From JANQIO01 sp965601975 (lineage in GTDB: Bacteria; Pseudomonadota; Gammaproteobacteria; Pseudomonadales; Halieaceae): a stretch of DNA of 64,000 nt. This document shows positions 49,561-60,100 of this stretch, piece by piece. The position numbers and the translations under genes are program-made. The notes beneath the pieces were generated by a model. The model was not told the DNA's origin and searched no databases. It saw nothing but the letters and a program-made list of their open reading frames with translations. Location of the stretch: assembly GCA_965601975.1 (NCBI GenBank), contig OZ271856.1, positions 4,739,919-4,803,918 on the forward strand, written 5' to 3'. Position 1 is the stretch's first letter; each line of letters opens with the position of its first letter.

Positions 49561-50262
49561 ATGCGAATAGGTATCCTGAAAACCGACGCCGTGCGCGAAG
49601 AGCTGGTGGGCGAGTTCGGCGAATACCCTGACATGTTCAAAACCCTGCTGGCGCCGGTGGCGCCGGACTTTGAGTGGGTGGTCTACGATGTCGAGCACGG
49701 CGAATACCCCGAGGACATCGACGAGGTGGACGCCTACCTGATCACCGGCAGTAAATCGAGCGTCTACTGGGACGAGGACTGGATCCACCGGCTGTCGGAT
49801 TTTGTGCGGGATATCCACGAGCATAAAAAGAAGATGGTGGGTATCTGCTTCGGCCACCAGATGGTGGCCCATGCGCTGGGCGGCAAGACGGAAAAATCAG
49901 AAAAGGGCTGGGGAATCGGCGCCCACGAAGCGCTGTTCCAGCACATGCCTGAATGGCACGACGGCGAGGACCCGGAGTTCTTTATCGCGGTGACGCACCA
50001 GGACCAGATCGTGGAACCGGCACCCGGCACCCGGGTGCTGGCGGGCAGCGAGTTCTGTGAGCACGCGGTGTGCCAGCTGGGTGAACATATCCTGACCCTG
50101 CAGGGGCATCCGGAGTTCGTAAAGGGCTATCAGGACAGCCTGCTGGAAATCCGCCGTGAGTCAGTGGGCGAGGAGACCTACCAGGCCGGCAAGGAGTCAC
50201 TGGAGCGGGAGCTGGACAGCCCCCGGGTGGCGCACTGGCTGGTGCGCTTCCTGCGAAGCTGA
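49561..50262 (+). CDS. Class I glutamine amidotransferase-like protein
   Basis: A 233-residue GATase fold with the nucleophile cysteine in VGICFGHQMVAHALGG (about 95), the histidine-glutamate pair in TLQGHPEFVKGYQ (about 180), and YLITGSKSSVYWDEDWI near residue 60. It resembles stand-alone GMP-synthase-type glutaminases often annotated as amidotransferases or gamma-glutamyl hydrolases of polyamine pathways. With an agmatinase-like gene nearby a role in polyamine or glutamyl-amine breakdown is possible, but nothing in the sequence fixes the substrate. Confidence 0.9.
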   Translation: MRIGILKTDAVREELVGEFGEYPDMFKTLLAPVAPDFEWVVYDVEHGEYPEDIDEVDAYLITGSKSSVYWDEDWIHRLSDFVRDIHEHKKKMVGICFGHQMVAHALGGKTEKSEKGWGIGAHEALFQHMPEWHDGEDPEFFIAVTHQDQIVEPAPGTRVLAGSEFCEHAVCQLGEHILTLQGHPEFVKGYQDSLLEIRRESVGEETYQAGKESLERELDSPRVAHWLVRFLRS

Positions 50263-50270
50263 CTCTTTCC

Positions 50271-50295
50271 GCGCATTTCGCTGCGCGAAATGCGC
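50271..50295. repeat. Perfect 11-bp inverted repeat between amidotransferase and STAS genes
   Basis: GCGCATTTCGC and GCGAAATGCGC flank a TGC triloop. It lies in the 83-bp gap between the convergent genes. A related, shorter sequence (CTCTTTTCCGCGAATGTCGCTGCGCTGAAGG) follows at 50307-50337, so the gap holds two degenerate copies of one unit. It may help end transcription from both sides, although no T-run follows the stem. Confidence 0.6.
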
Positions 50296-50345
50296 TGGGC
50301 TGAAGGCTCTTTTCCGCGAATGTCGCTGCGCTGAAGGCTCTAGGC

Positions 50346-50723
50346 TTACTTGTCGCCTTTTACCTGTTCCTGGATGGATTCCAGGTACTCGTCCATCTCG
50401 GCGTCGTCGGCGAACACCTGCATGTCGGGCAGCGCCTTCAGGATCTCGAAGACCTTCTCGATGTGCGGCTTGCGGTTGGCGGCGGCCAGCCGCTTGCCGT
50501 CGGTCTTGACCTGCTTGGCGGCCTTGAAGATCACCCGCAGCCCGGCTGAACTGATGTAGTCCAGGTCCTTCATATCCAGCACGGTCAGTGCATAACCGCG
50601 TTTGAGAACGTCGTCGAGCCGGCTCTCGAACCCGGGTGCGGTGTCGGTATTGAGCGCGCCCTGCAGGGCGACGCGTGCCACTGACTTTTCGTCGTCGAGA
50701 TCGACTCGGGTGTTGAGTTCCAT
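50346..50723 (-). CDS. STAS domain anti-sigma-factor antagonist
   Basis: A 125-residue RsbV/SpoIIAA-like protein. It begins MELNTRVDLDDEKSVARVAL and carries the STAS phosphorylation loop LDMKDLDYISSAGLRVIFKA, in which the second serine of the YISSAG motif is the usual target of kinase and phosphatase. GGGAG precedes the ATG. It follows a SpoIIE/HATPase protein by 20 bp on the same strand, its natural partner. Such pairs act in partner-switching regulation of sigma factors, motility or biofilm genes. Confidence 0.94.
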   Translation of the reverse strand: MELNTRVDLDDEKSVARVALQGALNTDTAPGFESRLDDVLKRGYALTVLDMKDLDYISSAGLRVIFKAAKQVKTDGKRLAAANRKPHIEKVFEILKALPDMQVFADDAEMDEYLESIQEQVKGDK

Positions 50724-50743
50724 TGCGGCTCCCGCTCAAGAAG

Positions 50744-53074
50744 TTACATCAATTTTACCAGTGTGAGCCTGTTTTCACCGTCAACCCGCAGGTACTCCTG
50801 CTCGTCGGTCAGGCCTTCCAGCAAGTGTACACCAAGGCCCCCGATGGCGGCAGATTCGATGTCTTCTCCCAGGTGTGATCGCTGTGCCTCGGCCAGCGGA
50901 TCAAAGGGAATGCCGTTGTCGCAGAACTCCATGCTGATGCGGTCCGCACTGATCTCGAGGTTGAGGGTAACGCCCTGCCCCTCCGCCAGTTTTCCGTACT
51001 TGAAGACATTGGTGACCACTTCTTCCGCCACCAGCTGCATTTCCGATTGCGTACCCAGGTCGATCTCCGCCTCGCCCATCAGCTGGGCCAGCCACGCCTG
51101 GAGCGTCGAGACCGCCCCGGCATCATCCAGCAGGCGAATGCGCGTGCGTACGCTGTCGGGCCTGCGCGGCTGAACCAGCAGCAGGGTGATGTCATCGGAC
51201 TGGGGCGCCTCGCCCTGATGGGCGTCCACGGCGGCGAGGATCGCATTGCCCACTGCCTCCAGGGTCTGGCCGCGATTGTCCGCCAGCACCTGGTTTAGCG
51301 CTGCCTGCCCGAACTGCTCCTGCTCCACGTTGAAGGCCTCGTCGATGCCGTCCGTGAACACGGCGAGCAGGTCGCGTGGCTCCAGGGACAGGGTGTTGAG
51401 CGGGAATACCTGCTCCTCCGCAAGCCCCAGTGCGGGACCGGATTCCTGCTCCAGGGACTCTACCCCGCCCTCCCGTGACAGCGACGGTGGCGTATGGCCC
51501 CCGCTGGCATAGGCCAGGGTATAGCTGTCCAGGTCCAGCCAGCCGACGAAGAGGGTCACGAACATACAGTTTTCATTCCCCTCCACCAGTTCGTCGTTGA
51601 GCTGGGCCAGGATGGCGGAGGCATCCAGGGTCGAGTACACGTACTGCTGCAGCAGGGTCATGGCGCGCGCCATGAACAGCGCCGCCGGCACGCCCTTGTC
51701 CGAGACGTCTCCCACCGCCAGGAAAAGCCGGCGCCCGCGCTGCATGTGAAACGTGTAAAGGTCGCCGCCCACGGATTTGGCGGGTCGGAGGGCCGCCCAG
51801 AGCTTGAACCGGTCCTCGATCAGATTGGCGCGCCCGGCCCCGGGCAGCATCGACATCTGGATGGCGGTGGCGGCTTCCAGCTCACCCTGCATCCGGTTGC
51901 GGGTGGCGGTCTCCTGCTGCAGCTCGTCCACATAGCGCTGCAGGTTGTCCTGCATGACCGAAAAGGCGTGTACCAGCCGCCCCAGCTCATCGGCGCTGCG
52001 CGCCGTGGGCAGTCGAGTGTGGAAATTGCCGGTGGCGATGTCCACAGTGGCAATCGCCAGGGAACGCAGGGGCTGGGTGATTCGCTTCGACACCCAGACG
52101 ATGCCGATGACCAGCAGCACCATGGTCAGCAGCTGGGACAGGACACTCTTGACCAGGTAGTCCCGCAGCGGCGCCAGGATCTCGCGCTCCGCGTAGTAGG
52201 CGCCCACCGGCCAGCGGGTGGTGGTGAGGGGGGCCAGCTTGACCATGCAGCGCTCCGGCAGGTCGAAGCAGGGGACCGCCGCTGAGGCAGACTCCCCTTC
52301 GATGACCCGGCTGATCAGGCCGGCCCACTGCTCGGCGTCCGCGGCGCTGGGCATTGTGCTGGCCCAGGGCTTGAGCCAGTTGTCGGGATTCGGGGAGGCC
52401 AGGATCTTGCCGCTGCGGCTCAGCAGGAAGCCCGCGCCGCGTTCTCCCAGGTCCATGCGCTCGAGGTAGTACTGCAGTTCGTCCAGGGTCATATCTGCGG
52501 TTGCAACGCCGAAAAATACGCGTTCTCCGTCGATCTCCCGGAAAATGGGCACCGAGTAGGTCACCATGAACACATTGCCGCCGCCCTCATCGAAATAAGG
52601 CTCGGTCCAGACCGGTTTGCCCTGGCTCAGGGGCTCCCGGAACCAGGCGCTCAGCAGGTAGTCGTAGCCCTCACTCAGGTCGCTGAACATCACCTGGCCG
52701 TCCCGGTAGAAGAAGTAGGGGGCGAAGCCCCGCTCCGGGTCATTGGTAAAGCGCGGGTCCAGTGCCAGGGCGGCGCCAAACAGGTCCTCCCGCTCGTCCA
52801 CCGCTTCCAGCAGCAGCGCCTTGAGCTGTTCCTCGGTGTGGTCCCGGCTCATGACGACTTCCGCCAGCAGTTCGGTGGACTCCTCCAGCACCGACAGGCG
52901 TACCTCGAGGTCGCGCACTGCGTCTGCCACGGTGGTTTCCACGCGCAGCTCCTGCTGCCTGAGAATCCTGTCCCGGGAGGACAGGTAATCCGCCACGGTG
53001 ACCACGCTCAGTGTAATGGCGACGGTCAGCGTCAGCAGCAGGACCAGGCGGGTAGTCAGGCTGGTGATCGGCAT
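50744..53074 (-). CDS. Sensor with SpoIIE-type phosphatase and HATPase kinase domains
   Basis: A 776-residue membrane receptor. In order: transmembrane helix (about 8-28), a large periplasmic Cache-like domain (30-310; AWFREPLSQGKPVWTEPYFD), second transmembrane helix (about 315-340), HAMP linker (ITQPLRSLAIATVDIATGNF, about 342-395), coiled coil, PP2C/SpoIIE phosphatase (about 420-640; SVGGDLYTFH, VGDVSDKGVPAALFMA, LAVFTDGIDEAFN with the metal-binding acids), and a C-terminal HATPase_c domain (about 650-776; VAEEVVTNVFKYGKLAEG, CDNGIPFDPL). Phosphatase and RsbW-like kinase lie in one chain, followed by the STAS target. The ligand is unknown. Confidence 0.95.
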   Translation of the reverse strand: MPITSLTTRLVLLLTLTVAITLSVVTVADYLSSRDRILRQQELRVETTVADAVRDLEVRLSVLEESTELLAEVVMSRDHTEEQLKALLLEAVDEREDLFGAALALDPRFTNDPERGFAPYFFYRDGQVMFSDLSEGYDYLLSAWFREPLSQGKPVWTEPYFDEGGGNVFMVTYSVPIFREIDGERVFFGVATADMTLDELQYYLERMDLGERGAGFLLSRSGKILASPNPDNWLKPWASTMPSAADAEQWAGLISRVIEGESASAAVPCFDLPERCMVKLAPLTTTRWPVGAYYAEREILAPLRDYLVKSVLSQLLTMVLLVIGIVWVSKRITQPLRSLAIATVDIATGNFHTRLPTARSADELGRLVHAFSVMQDNLQRYVDELQQETATRNRMQGELEAATAIQMSMLPGAGRANLIEDRFKLWAALRPAKSVGGDLYTFHMQRGRRLFLAVGDVSDKGVPAALFMARAMTLLQQYVYSTLDASAILAQLNDELVEGNENCMFVTLFVGWLDLDSYTLAYASGGHTPPSLSREGGVESLEQESGPALGLAEEQVFPLNTLSLEPRDLLAVFTDGIDEAFNVEQEQFGQAALNQVLADNRGQTLEAVGNAILAAVDAHQGEAPQSDDITLLLVQPRRPDSVRTRIRLLDDAGAVSTLQAWLAQLMGEAEIDLGTQSEMQLVAEEVVTNVFKYGKLAEGQGVTLNLEISADRISMEFCDNGIPFDPLAEAQRSHLGEDIESAAIGGLGVHLLEGLTDEQEYLRVDGENRLTLVKLM

Positions 53075-53076
53075 GG

Positions 53077-53901
53077 CTAGAAGGGCCTGTCGCCGTCGAT
53101 GGTGATGCGCTCCATCCGGCGATGGGCGGGGAAGTAGTCGTTCACCGGCTTGTGCTGGGTGCTGCGGTTGTCCCAGAAGGCGATCGCATCCTCGCTCCAG
53201 CGAAACCGGCAGCAGAACTCGGGTTGCTTGATATGCGAGAACAGGAACGACAGTAAGTATTCACTTTCTTTTGCCGTGAGCTGCGAGATCCGGGTCGTGA
53301 ACAGCTCGTTGACGAACAGCAGCCTGCGGCCGCTCTCCGGGTGCGTGCGCACCACAGGGTGTTCCACCGGCGGGTTGTCCGCCAGGGCCTGGGCCAGTCG
53401 CTCTCGGCCACCGGGTTGCGCCAGGCTCTCCCGGAAGCCGTGCTCGAAGCTGTGCACGGCGGTGAGCCCCTCCAGCAGCGCCTGCACGGGTGCCGACAGG
53501 GCCTCCCAGGCAGCGGTCATGCTGGCGAACAGGGTGTCGCCCCCCTGCGACGGCACGATCCGGGACCGCAGCATGGTCCCCATCGGCGGGTGCGGACGGA
53601 ACGTCATGTCTGTGTGCCATTTCTCGATCAGCGTGGGCTTTTCCGGGGTGCTCTCCAGGATAGTGACGGCCGGGTGGCCCTCGACGGTGGCGTAGGCGGG
53701 GTGGGTCTGCAGCGGCCCGAACAGCTCCGCCAGCGCCTGCTGGTGCGCGGGCTCGATGGGCTGGTTGCGGAAGAACAGCACCTGGTGCTCGACCAGGGCC
53801 TGCCGCAGGTCGCTGAATTGCTCGTCAGACAGCGTTTCGCGCAGGTCCAGGCCCTCGACTTCAGCGCCCAGGGCAGGGGAAATGGGAGTCAGTGTCAGCA
53901 T
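53077..53901 (-). CDS. TauD/TfdA family dioxygenase
   Basis: 2-oxoglutarate and iron-dependent oxygenase of 274 residues. Iron ligands: HTDMTFRPHPPMG (HxD near residue 97) and the distal histidine in FWDNRSTQHKP (about 245); the oxoglutarate arginine is in HRRMERITIDGDRPF. It is closest in pattern to taurine/alkylsulfonate dioxygenases, which release sulfite from sulfonates, but the family also acts on other acids. It lies 2 bp before the phosphatase gene on the same strand, an unusual pairing that could mean its substrate is also the receptor signal. Confidence 0.92.
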   Translation of the reverse strand: MLTLTPISPALGAEVEGLDLRETLSDEQFSDLRQALVEHQVLFFRNQPIEPAHQQALAELFGPLQTHPAYATVEGHPAVTILESTPEKPTLIEKWHTDMTFRPHPPMGTMLRSRIVPSQGGDTLFASMTAAWEALSAPVQALLEGLTAVHSFEHGFRESLAQPGGRERLAQALADNPPVEHPVVRTHPESGRRLLFVNELFTTRISQLTAKESEYLLSFLFSHIKQPEFCCRFRWSEDAIAFWDNRSTQHKPVNDYFPAHRRMERITIDGDRPF

Positions 53902-54012
53902 GCAGCGTCCACGGCCAGAATCGCTCGCAGTATAGCGCAGGCCCTCGGCTCCTTGGCCAGCCCCTGCAGCGGCTGGAAACGCCCGCCGTTGCTGGCTTCC
54001 GGCGGCTACTAC

Positions 54013-54031
54013 TGAATCCGTAGTGGATTCA
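54013..54031. repeat. Inverted repeat upstream of the giant protein gene
   Basis: TGAATCC (54013-54019) and GGATTCA (54025-54031) flank GTAGT. It lies about 100 bases before the GTG start, in the 229-bp divergent gap with the TauD-like gene. It may be an operator; a TATAGA box at about 54079 could be a weak -10 but no -35 was recognised. Confidence 0.45.
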
Positions 54032-54130
54032 TTGCGTAAATGTCGGGCCTGTCACAGACTGGTGCACCAAAAAGGCTCAGGTATAGAGAAGGACGTACGA
54101 TACAGGGTCTGAGGAAGCGAGCGAAACAGA

Positions 54131-57100
54131 GTGAACTGGAAGAAGCGCTACAGGAGACTTGAAGACCGCGTGCTGCTGGATGCAGCGGGCGCGGTTACGG
54201 TTGCCGATAGCGCCGACGCAACGCCGGACAGCGTTGAGGAAAGTCCCGCCGCGGAGGCCCTGCAGGAGCAGGAAGAGCTTACCAGCCTGGTCGCGGCCCT
54301 CGGCGAGAGCCAGGACCAGACCGATCTCGCAGGGGAACCCGAACAGGGCCCGGAAATTCTCTTCGTCGACAGCCAGGTCGACGATATCGACCAACTGCTC
54401 GCCAACCTGGCGGACGACGTCGAGGTTGTCTACATCGAGCCGAACGAGGACGGCGTGGCGTTCATCGCCGATGTCCTCGACAACAGCGAAGAAACCTACT
54501 CGGCGATCCATATCGTCAGCCACGGCGAAGCCGGCGAGCTTCGTCTCGGAAACGCCACACTCACCCAGGCGGACCTGACCGGCGAGACCCTGTCCCACCT
54601 GCAGGCATGGGGCAACAGCCTGACCGAGAGCGGTGACATCCTGATCTACGGCTGTAGCGTGGCCGAGGGCGAACAGGGCGTCGCCTTTGTCGAGCAGCTC
54701 TCGGAGATTACCGGCGCAGACATTGCCGCTTCCACCGACGACACCGGCGCCGCCGGTCTCGGCGGTGACTGGGACCTTGAGGTCGCCTCCGGCGCGGTTG
54801 AAGCGCAGATCGCCATTGCCGAAGCCACCCAGAAAACCTGGGGTCATGTGCTCGACCTGGCGGTGCAGGATCGCGGCGATCTCGGTGGCGGTGCCGCCGC
54901 AGACCAGGCCCTCGCCGACGCCCTGGCTCCCGACGGCAGTGGCGTCAACATCAACAGTATCGTCTTCACTGGCGGCGACGAATCCATCGGCCTGTTCACC
55001 GGCCTGGAGAGCGGACCCACCGGCATGCTGCTGACCGAGGGTGTGGTCATTGGCACCGGCTTTATCGACAACCTGGTCGGCGACGCTACCGCCGGCAACA
55101 CCATCAGCGATGACGCCACCGGCCCCGGCGGAGCGGGCGAGGCTGATGACGATGTAGACCTTCAGGCCTCCTCGGTCGCCGCCGGCATCGACTTCGACCA
55201 GTTCGACATCAACACCTTTGAGTTTTCGTTCACCCCGGCGCCCGGGGTGACGAAGCTGGCGCTGAGCTATGTGTTCGCCACCGAGGAAACCCAGGCCTTT
55301 GCCAACGATCAGTACCCGGACGTATTCGGTATCTACATCCGCAACGCGGAAACCGGCCAGCCCTACCAGGAGTTCGTGTTCAGCAACCTGCGAATCCTGC
55401 ACGCGACGGCACCGGCGGCGGGCGGCCTGTATGACAACACGGCCACCGATACCGGCCCCAACGTCGAGTCGAATTACATTACCGGTATCCAGGACACGGT
55501 GCTCGACCTGGCCACCCTGCCGGGCGGAGACACCGAGTACACGGTCAAGTTCGCCGTGGCCGACCACTCGGATACGCAGCTGGATTCCGCCGGTTTCTTC
55601 GACTGGCTGGGGTCATCCATCCGCCTGGATATCGACGGGGATGACAGCAGCGGCGCGACCCTGCTGGACTACGACACCAGCCTCGACATCAGCACCGGCG
55701 CGACGCCGGTCAATATCGTGGACGTCGGTGATGTCAGCCTCGTCAACTACGACAATGCAACAGACGTCACCAGCATCCGCGTCAACCTGACCAACCCCCT
55801 GGGCAGCGACGCGCTGGCGATCAACCTGACGGGCCTCAGCAACATCAGCGTGGTTTCCAATACCGGAACCTCATTGGAGCTGGCGTGGACCGGTAGTGCG
55901 GGCGATCCCAACAATATCGCCGAGGTGGTCGCCGCCCTCGAGGCCATCACCTATGCCAATGGTGATGGCGCAGCGATCGACCCGACTGACCGCTCGATCG
56001 AGATCGTGGTCAGCGACGGCGAGACCGACAGCTCCATCTCCACGACCACCGTCAGCATTAGCGGCTTCCTCGATGTGCCGACGGTGACCAGCCAGGTATC
56101 GGCCACGCTTCAGCCCACCATCACGGGTACTTTCGACGAGGCGGATACCGACACGCTGACCGTCGTGGTAGACGGCACCACCTACACCTGGACCAATATG
56201 CGCGCCGGCGGCACGCCGCCCGCGGGCCTCAGCTCCGACGGCAGCGGCAACTGGTCGCTCGACCTGGCGGCGGCGGGGCAGAGCCTGGCTGACGGTACCA
56301 CCTACGACATCGACGTCACCACGACCAACGTCGTCGACAACCTCTCTGACGCCAGCAGTGATGAGCTGACCGTGGCGCTGGGCGCGACCTTTGTCGCGGT
56401 CGATGACACCCTGACCGTGGGCGAGGACGACGCTGCAACAGCTGTTCCCGCCGACGGCGTGTTGACCAACGACCTGATTCCCTACTTCGGTGTCTCAGGC
56501 TCTGTGTCTACGTCAGAGCTGATCTATTCCTACTCCGCGGCGGCAGACACCGACGGCGACGCCGCCTGGGAAGATACCGAGATCCAGGGCACGGCCAACC
56601 AGGACCGCAGCCTGAACCTGGGCACTGGGGTGACCCGGGACGCCGCGCCGGCTACCAACCTGCCGGGCGTCAGCGCGGTGTACAGTTTTGACGGCAGTGC
56701 CAACGCCACAGCGATCAGCAATGGCACGGCTTCCGGTGCGCTGAACGAGCGCGCCGCTGCCTTCGAATTTGTGCTGCGCATGGATGCGGGGCTGACGGCG
56801 GGGCAGGAGTATTCGGTCTTTGAGGCCGGTGACGCGAATGATGGCTTCAGCCTCGTATATGAAGCTGCCGCCAACCCTGAGGACGGCCGCTTCATCGTCT
56901 ATTACGACGACGATGACAGCGGTACGACCGGCACGTTTACCCTCGACCTGGCCGGGGGCTTCGACCCCACCGCAGAATTCTTCCAGCTGGTGCTGAGCTT
57001 CGACGACCAGTCCAACGAAGTGGGCTTCTATATCAACGGTGGCGCGCTCGCCGGTGGCCTGGAAACGGTTGCGTCGGCACCGGGTCTCGATGACTGGTCT

Positions 57101-60100
57101 GATAATGACAACTTCGCCCTGGGTTCAACCTACACTCCGTCGGGGGGCCAGGGCGGCAGCACCCAGTCCACGGCCGGCACGCCCAACAACTTCCAGGGCG
57201 ACATCGCCGATTTCCGTATTTACGGATACACCGGCGGCGGCGCCAACCCCGCGGGGCCGCTGACGCCTGCGGAGATCGAGTCGAATTTCTACTCCGTGCT
57301 GGGTGAAGCGCGCGTCTCCGATATCAGCGGCGCCACCTCCAGCGCCATCGCCGACCCCGCCGGTGGTCCGCCGACCAGCGCGACGATCGAGGGCACGGCG
57401 GGCGGCCAGTTCACCGTGTTCAGCGATGGCAGCTACAGCTACGACCCCAGCGGCATCACCGCGGGCCAGTTCGATTACCTTGCGGCGGGTGAAAGCGCCA
57501 CCGACATCATTACCTACACGGTCACCTCGCCCCAGGGCGAAACCGATACCGCCACGCTGACGGTGACCATCAACGGCGCCGACGATGCGCCGGAGTTCAT
57601 CGGCGACGGCGACCTCCCCGGTGACCCGCCCAATGTCGATACCTATGACTTCGGGACAATAAATGAAGGCGCTACCGCCGGCACCGTTGTCGGCACGGTA
57701 GTGGCGGAAGACCTGGACACCAGCGACACGGTGACCTACCGCTTTGACAACGGCACCACCACAGATGGTGTGTTCGATATCGACCCCAATACGGGCGAGA
57801 TCACGCTCAACCAGGATATCGATGACGCCGAACTCGGCACTTTCAGCCTGGTGGTGGAAGCCTCCGACGACGGCTTTGCCACCGCTGCCGAGGACACTGC
57901 GACGGTTAGCGTGGTGTTGGCGAATGTCGAGGAAGCACCGGAGTTCATCGGCGATGGTGATGCGCCGGGTGATCCTGCCAATGCCGACAGCTACGACTTC
58001 GGCACCATTAATGAAGGCGCGCTGTCCGGCACGGTCGTCGGCACCGTGGTCGCCGAGGACCCGGACCTGCCGGCCCAGGCGCTGAGCTACCGCTTCGACA
58101 ACGGCACCACGACCGACGGCGTGTTCGATATCGATCCGAACACCGGCGTGATCACCCTGAACCAGGATATCGATGACCCGGACCTGGGCAGCTTTGCGCT
58201 GACGGTTGAGGTTTCCGACGACGCCTTTGTCAGCGGCGTCGATGATACGGCCTCGGTATCCGTCGTGCTGGCGAATGTAAACGACCCGCCGGTGCTCGCG
58301 ACCAATGCGGGAACCGCGGTGGCGGTCGGTGGCACGATTACTATCAGCACCGCGGCACTGGAAGTAACCGACGCCGACGATACGGCAGCAGAGATCACCT
58401 ACACGGTCACGGCGCTTCCCACAGACGGCACCCTGGAAATCAATGGGTCTGCAGCCAGCGTCGGTAGCACCTTTACCCAGCAGGATGTGGATTCCGGTCT
58501 CATCGACTACACCCACGACGGCGGTGCCGCCTCCTCCGACAGCTTCGGCTTCGATGTCGATGACGGCGATGAAGATGGCGGCGGGCCGATCAGCGACAGC
58601 TTCAGTTTTACCGTTCTGCAGCCGGAAACCGTCCCGCCGCTGACCCCGGCTGTCGATCTGCTGGCGAGCTCCGATACCGGCAGCTCCAGCACCGATGATG
58701 TCACCTCGGACAACACGCCCACCTTCCGCGTGACCTTTGACCAGTCCGGACCGGTGGAAGCAGATGTGGTTGCCGGCGACACGGTGCAGCTGTTTGTTGA
58801 CGGCGCACCCTTTGGAGCTCCTGTTATCGTCACGGCCACCGACGTTGCCAACGGCTTCCTCGACGTCACCGCCCCGACCATCGCCGACGGCACGGTCTTC
58901 GTCACTGCGACCATTACCGACCAGCTGGCCAATGAGTCCGGCCCGGCCGCGCCGCTGACGGTAGAGATTTCCACCGCCGGCCCCGCGGAGCCCTTCGTCA
59001 ACTTCCTGGCCACCTCGAATACCAGCCCCACGGTCGGCGGCACCTGGGACAGCGCCAACGCCACCAGCCTGCAGGTGACGGTCGACGGCGCCACCTACAC
59101 CCTGGGTGTAGACTCCGAGATTTCTGCCGTGGGCAACAGCTGGTCACTGAATGTTCCGGGCCCCCTGGCGGACGGCACCTACGAAGTTGCGGTCAGCACC
59201 ACGGACCAATTCGGCATTTCCAGCGCTGACGCCAGCACCGGCGAACTGGTGATCAACACCAGCGACACCCTGGTCGCCGCCGACGACAGCGGCACCACCG
59301 ATGAAGACTCCGCGCTGACCGTGCCCGCAAACGGGGTGCTGGGCAACGACCTGATCCTGACAGCGGACCCGGCGGGTGAGACGCTGACCACCGGCAACCT
59401 GGTCGCCGACTTCGATGCCGTGGCCGATACCGACGGCGACAGCGTCTGGGAAGACCAGGGCAGTGCGGGCCTCGATTTCAACCTGGGTACCGGTGTTACT
59501 CGCGACTCCTCCCCGGCGACCAACCTGACGGGAATCACCGCCGCCTATGACTTCGATGGCAGCGCCACTTCGACGGCGGTGTCGGCCATCGCGCCCACCG
59601 AGCTGCTGACCGAGGAGCCGACCACTTTCGAGTTCTGGCTGAAGGTCGATCCCTCGGTGGCGGCTGGCCAGGAATACATCATCTTCGACGCCGGTGACAG
59701 CGATGAAGGCTTCTCCCTGGTCTATGAGGCCGCTGCGGACCCGGCGGACGGCCGCTTCATCATCTACTTCGATGACGACGACAACGGGCTCACCCTGTCC
59801 ACCAGCCTGGACCTGAACGGCGCCATCGACCCGACCGCAGAATTTTTCCAGCTGGCCATCCGCATTGTCGATGCGGACGCCGCCAGCTTTGTCGACCTGT
59901 TCCTGAACGGCGGTCCCTCCAACGGCGGGCTGCAGGCGACGCTGAACGGCATCAACCTGGACGACTGGGGCCGTGAGGACCAGTCCGTGGCCCTGGGCAC
60001 CGTGACCGGCCAGCAGGGTGGCAGCAGCCAGTCTTCGGTGACGCCCAACAACTTCGTCGGCCAGGTTGCCAACCTGCGCATCTACGATGACGTGTCCGCG

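Noticed and set aside
54077..55567. Reverse-strand open frames (up to 496 codons) opposite the giant adhesin
   Set aside because: Repetitive shadows produced by Asp/Thr/Gly-rich codons of the forward frame; no family signature.
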